Assembly: GCF_019801145.1 (NCBI RefSeq)
Contig: NZ_JAHVJQ010000001.1
Span: 124,001-188,000, forward strand
Length of the DNA stretch: 64,000 nucleotides
Source: Leisingera aquaemixtae
GTDB lineage: Bacteria; Pseudomonadota; Alphaproteobacteria; Rhodobacterales; Rhodobacteraceae
Direction of reading: 5' to 3'
How positions within the stretch are numbered: the stretch's first letter is position 1; the number at the start of each line of letters is the position of its first letter. Made by a program: the position numbers and the translations under genes. Of the stretch, positions 63,990 to 64,000 are shown one piece after another. Under the pieces are notes generated by a model, which was not told where the DNA came from, ran no database searches, and saw only the letters and a program-made list of their open reading frames with translations.

Positions 63990-64000
63990 ATGGATCGCCG
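63990..64000 (+). CDS. start of a gene cut by the window edge
   Basis: ATG GAT CGC at 63990, preceded by GGGAGGAATAATTA, a strong ribosome site. Only Met-Asp-Arg is visible. Cache kinase/LuxR regulator pairs in this group often face transport or oxidation genes; nothing more can be read here. Confidence 0.55.

Overview
The window is GC-rich chromosomal DNA of a marine alphaproteobacterium, most likely Rhodobacteraceae of the Roseobacter group (Leisingera/Phaeobacter/Ruegeria-like). Pointers are a 407-residue Shemin-type 5-aminolevulinate synthase with an FnrL-like box upstream, a DctBD/DctPQM TRAP system with a reduced DctD, a CysH-CysI-DUF2849-CobA sulfur operon, RTX/Hint proteins, and the family sequences throughout. 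Assignments rest on reading motifs and lengths; no database search was possible.

Layout. 1-900: tail of an Ala-rich protein with a terminator, and a hypothetical gene. 0.9-6.5 kb: a minus-strand assimilatory sulfate operon (cobA, DUF2849, cysI, cysH, DUF934, then fpr) divergent from an Lrp/AsnC regulator. 6.5-9.2 kb: DUF1127-like protein, LysR regulator, orphan cytochrome P450. 9.2-16.1 kb: C4-dicarboxylate regulation (dctB, dctD) and transport (dctP, dctQ, dctM), separated by 740 bp of hairpins and three copies of a palindrome that is probably the DctD operator. 16.3-26.5 kb: tpiA, A-type Fe-S carrier, periplasmic GDPD, sufT, an outer-membrane protein, an SPFH/NfeD pair, a RimB-RimK fusion, tgt, an old yellow enzyme, a secreted hypothetical. 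26.7-31.7 kb: lon, an amino-acid dehydrogenase with a divergent Lrp regulator, an HU protein with a histone-H1-like tail. 31.7-33.2 kb: five tRNA genes (Val-CAC, Val-TAC, three identical Asp-GTC) around a histidine phosphatase. 33.3-37.7 kb: a duplicated DUF922-like protein, two small genes, a haloacetate-dehalogenase-like hydrolase, an M20 peptidase. 38.1-41.9 kb: hemA, rodZ-like, ispG. 42.0-49.3 kb: envelope genes (DsbA-like, M48/TPR protease, aminotransferase, AmiC-like amidase, PBP1A). 49.3-54.2 kb: RTX-Hint protein, prfB, second RTX protein. 54.4-56.6 kb: DUF2189 membrane protein, XRE regulator, hypothetical. 56.6-59.2 kb: ilvN and ilvB behind a readable attenuator. 59.4-64.0 kb: non-haem Fe(II) oxygenase, MltB-like lipoprotein, a LuxR-type regulator with its Cache kinase, and the first codons of a new gene.

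The least expected signals are (1) an attenuation leader upstream of ilvB, with a 17-residue peptide containing Leu-Val-Val-Ile-Val in codons that include CTA and GTA; (2) a DctD without Walker-A lysine or GAFTGA loop, paired with repeated palindromes before dctP; (3) two intergenic copies of an element that folds as hairpin / compact three-way junction / hairpin with different bases in the same stems; and (4) a dispersed element made of a G/C hairpin plus a CCCCGGAGTATTT...AAAGGTGAAA tail, seen four times.
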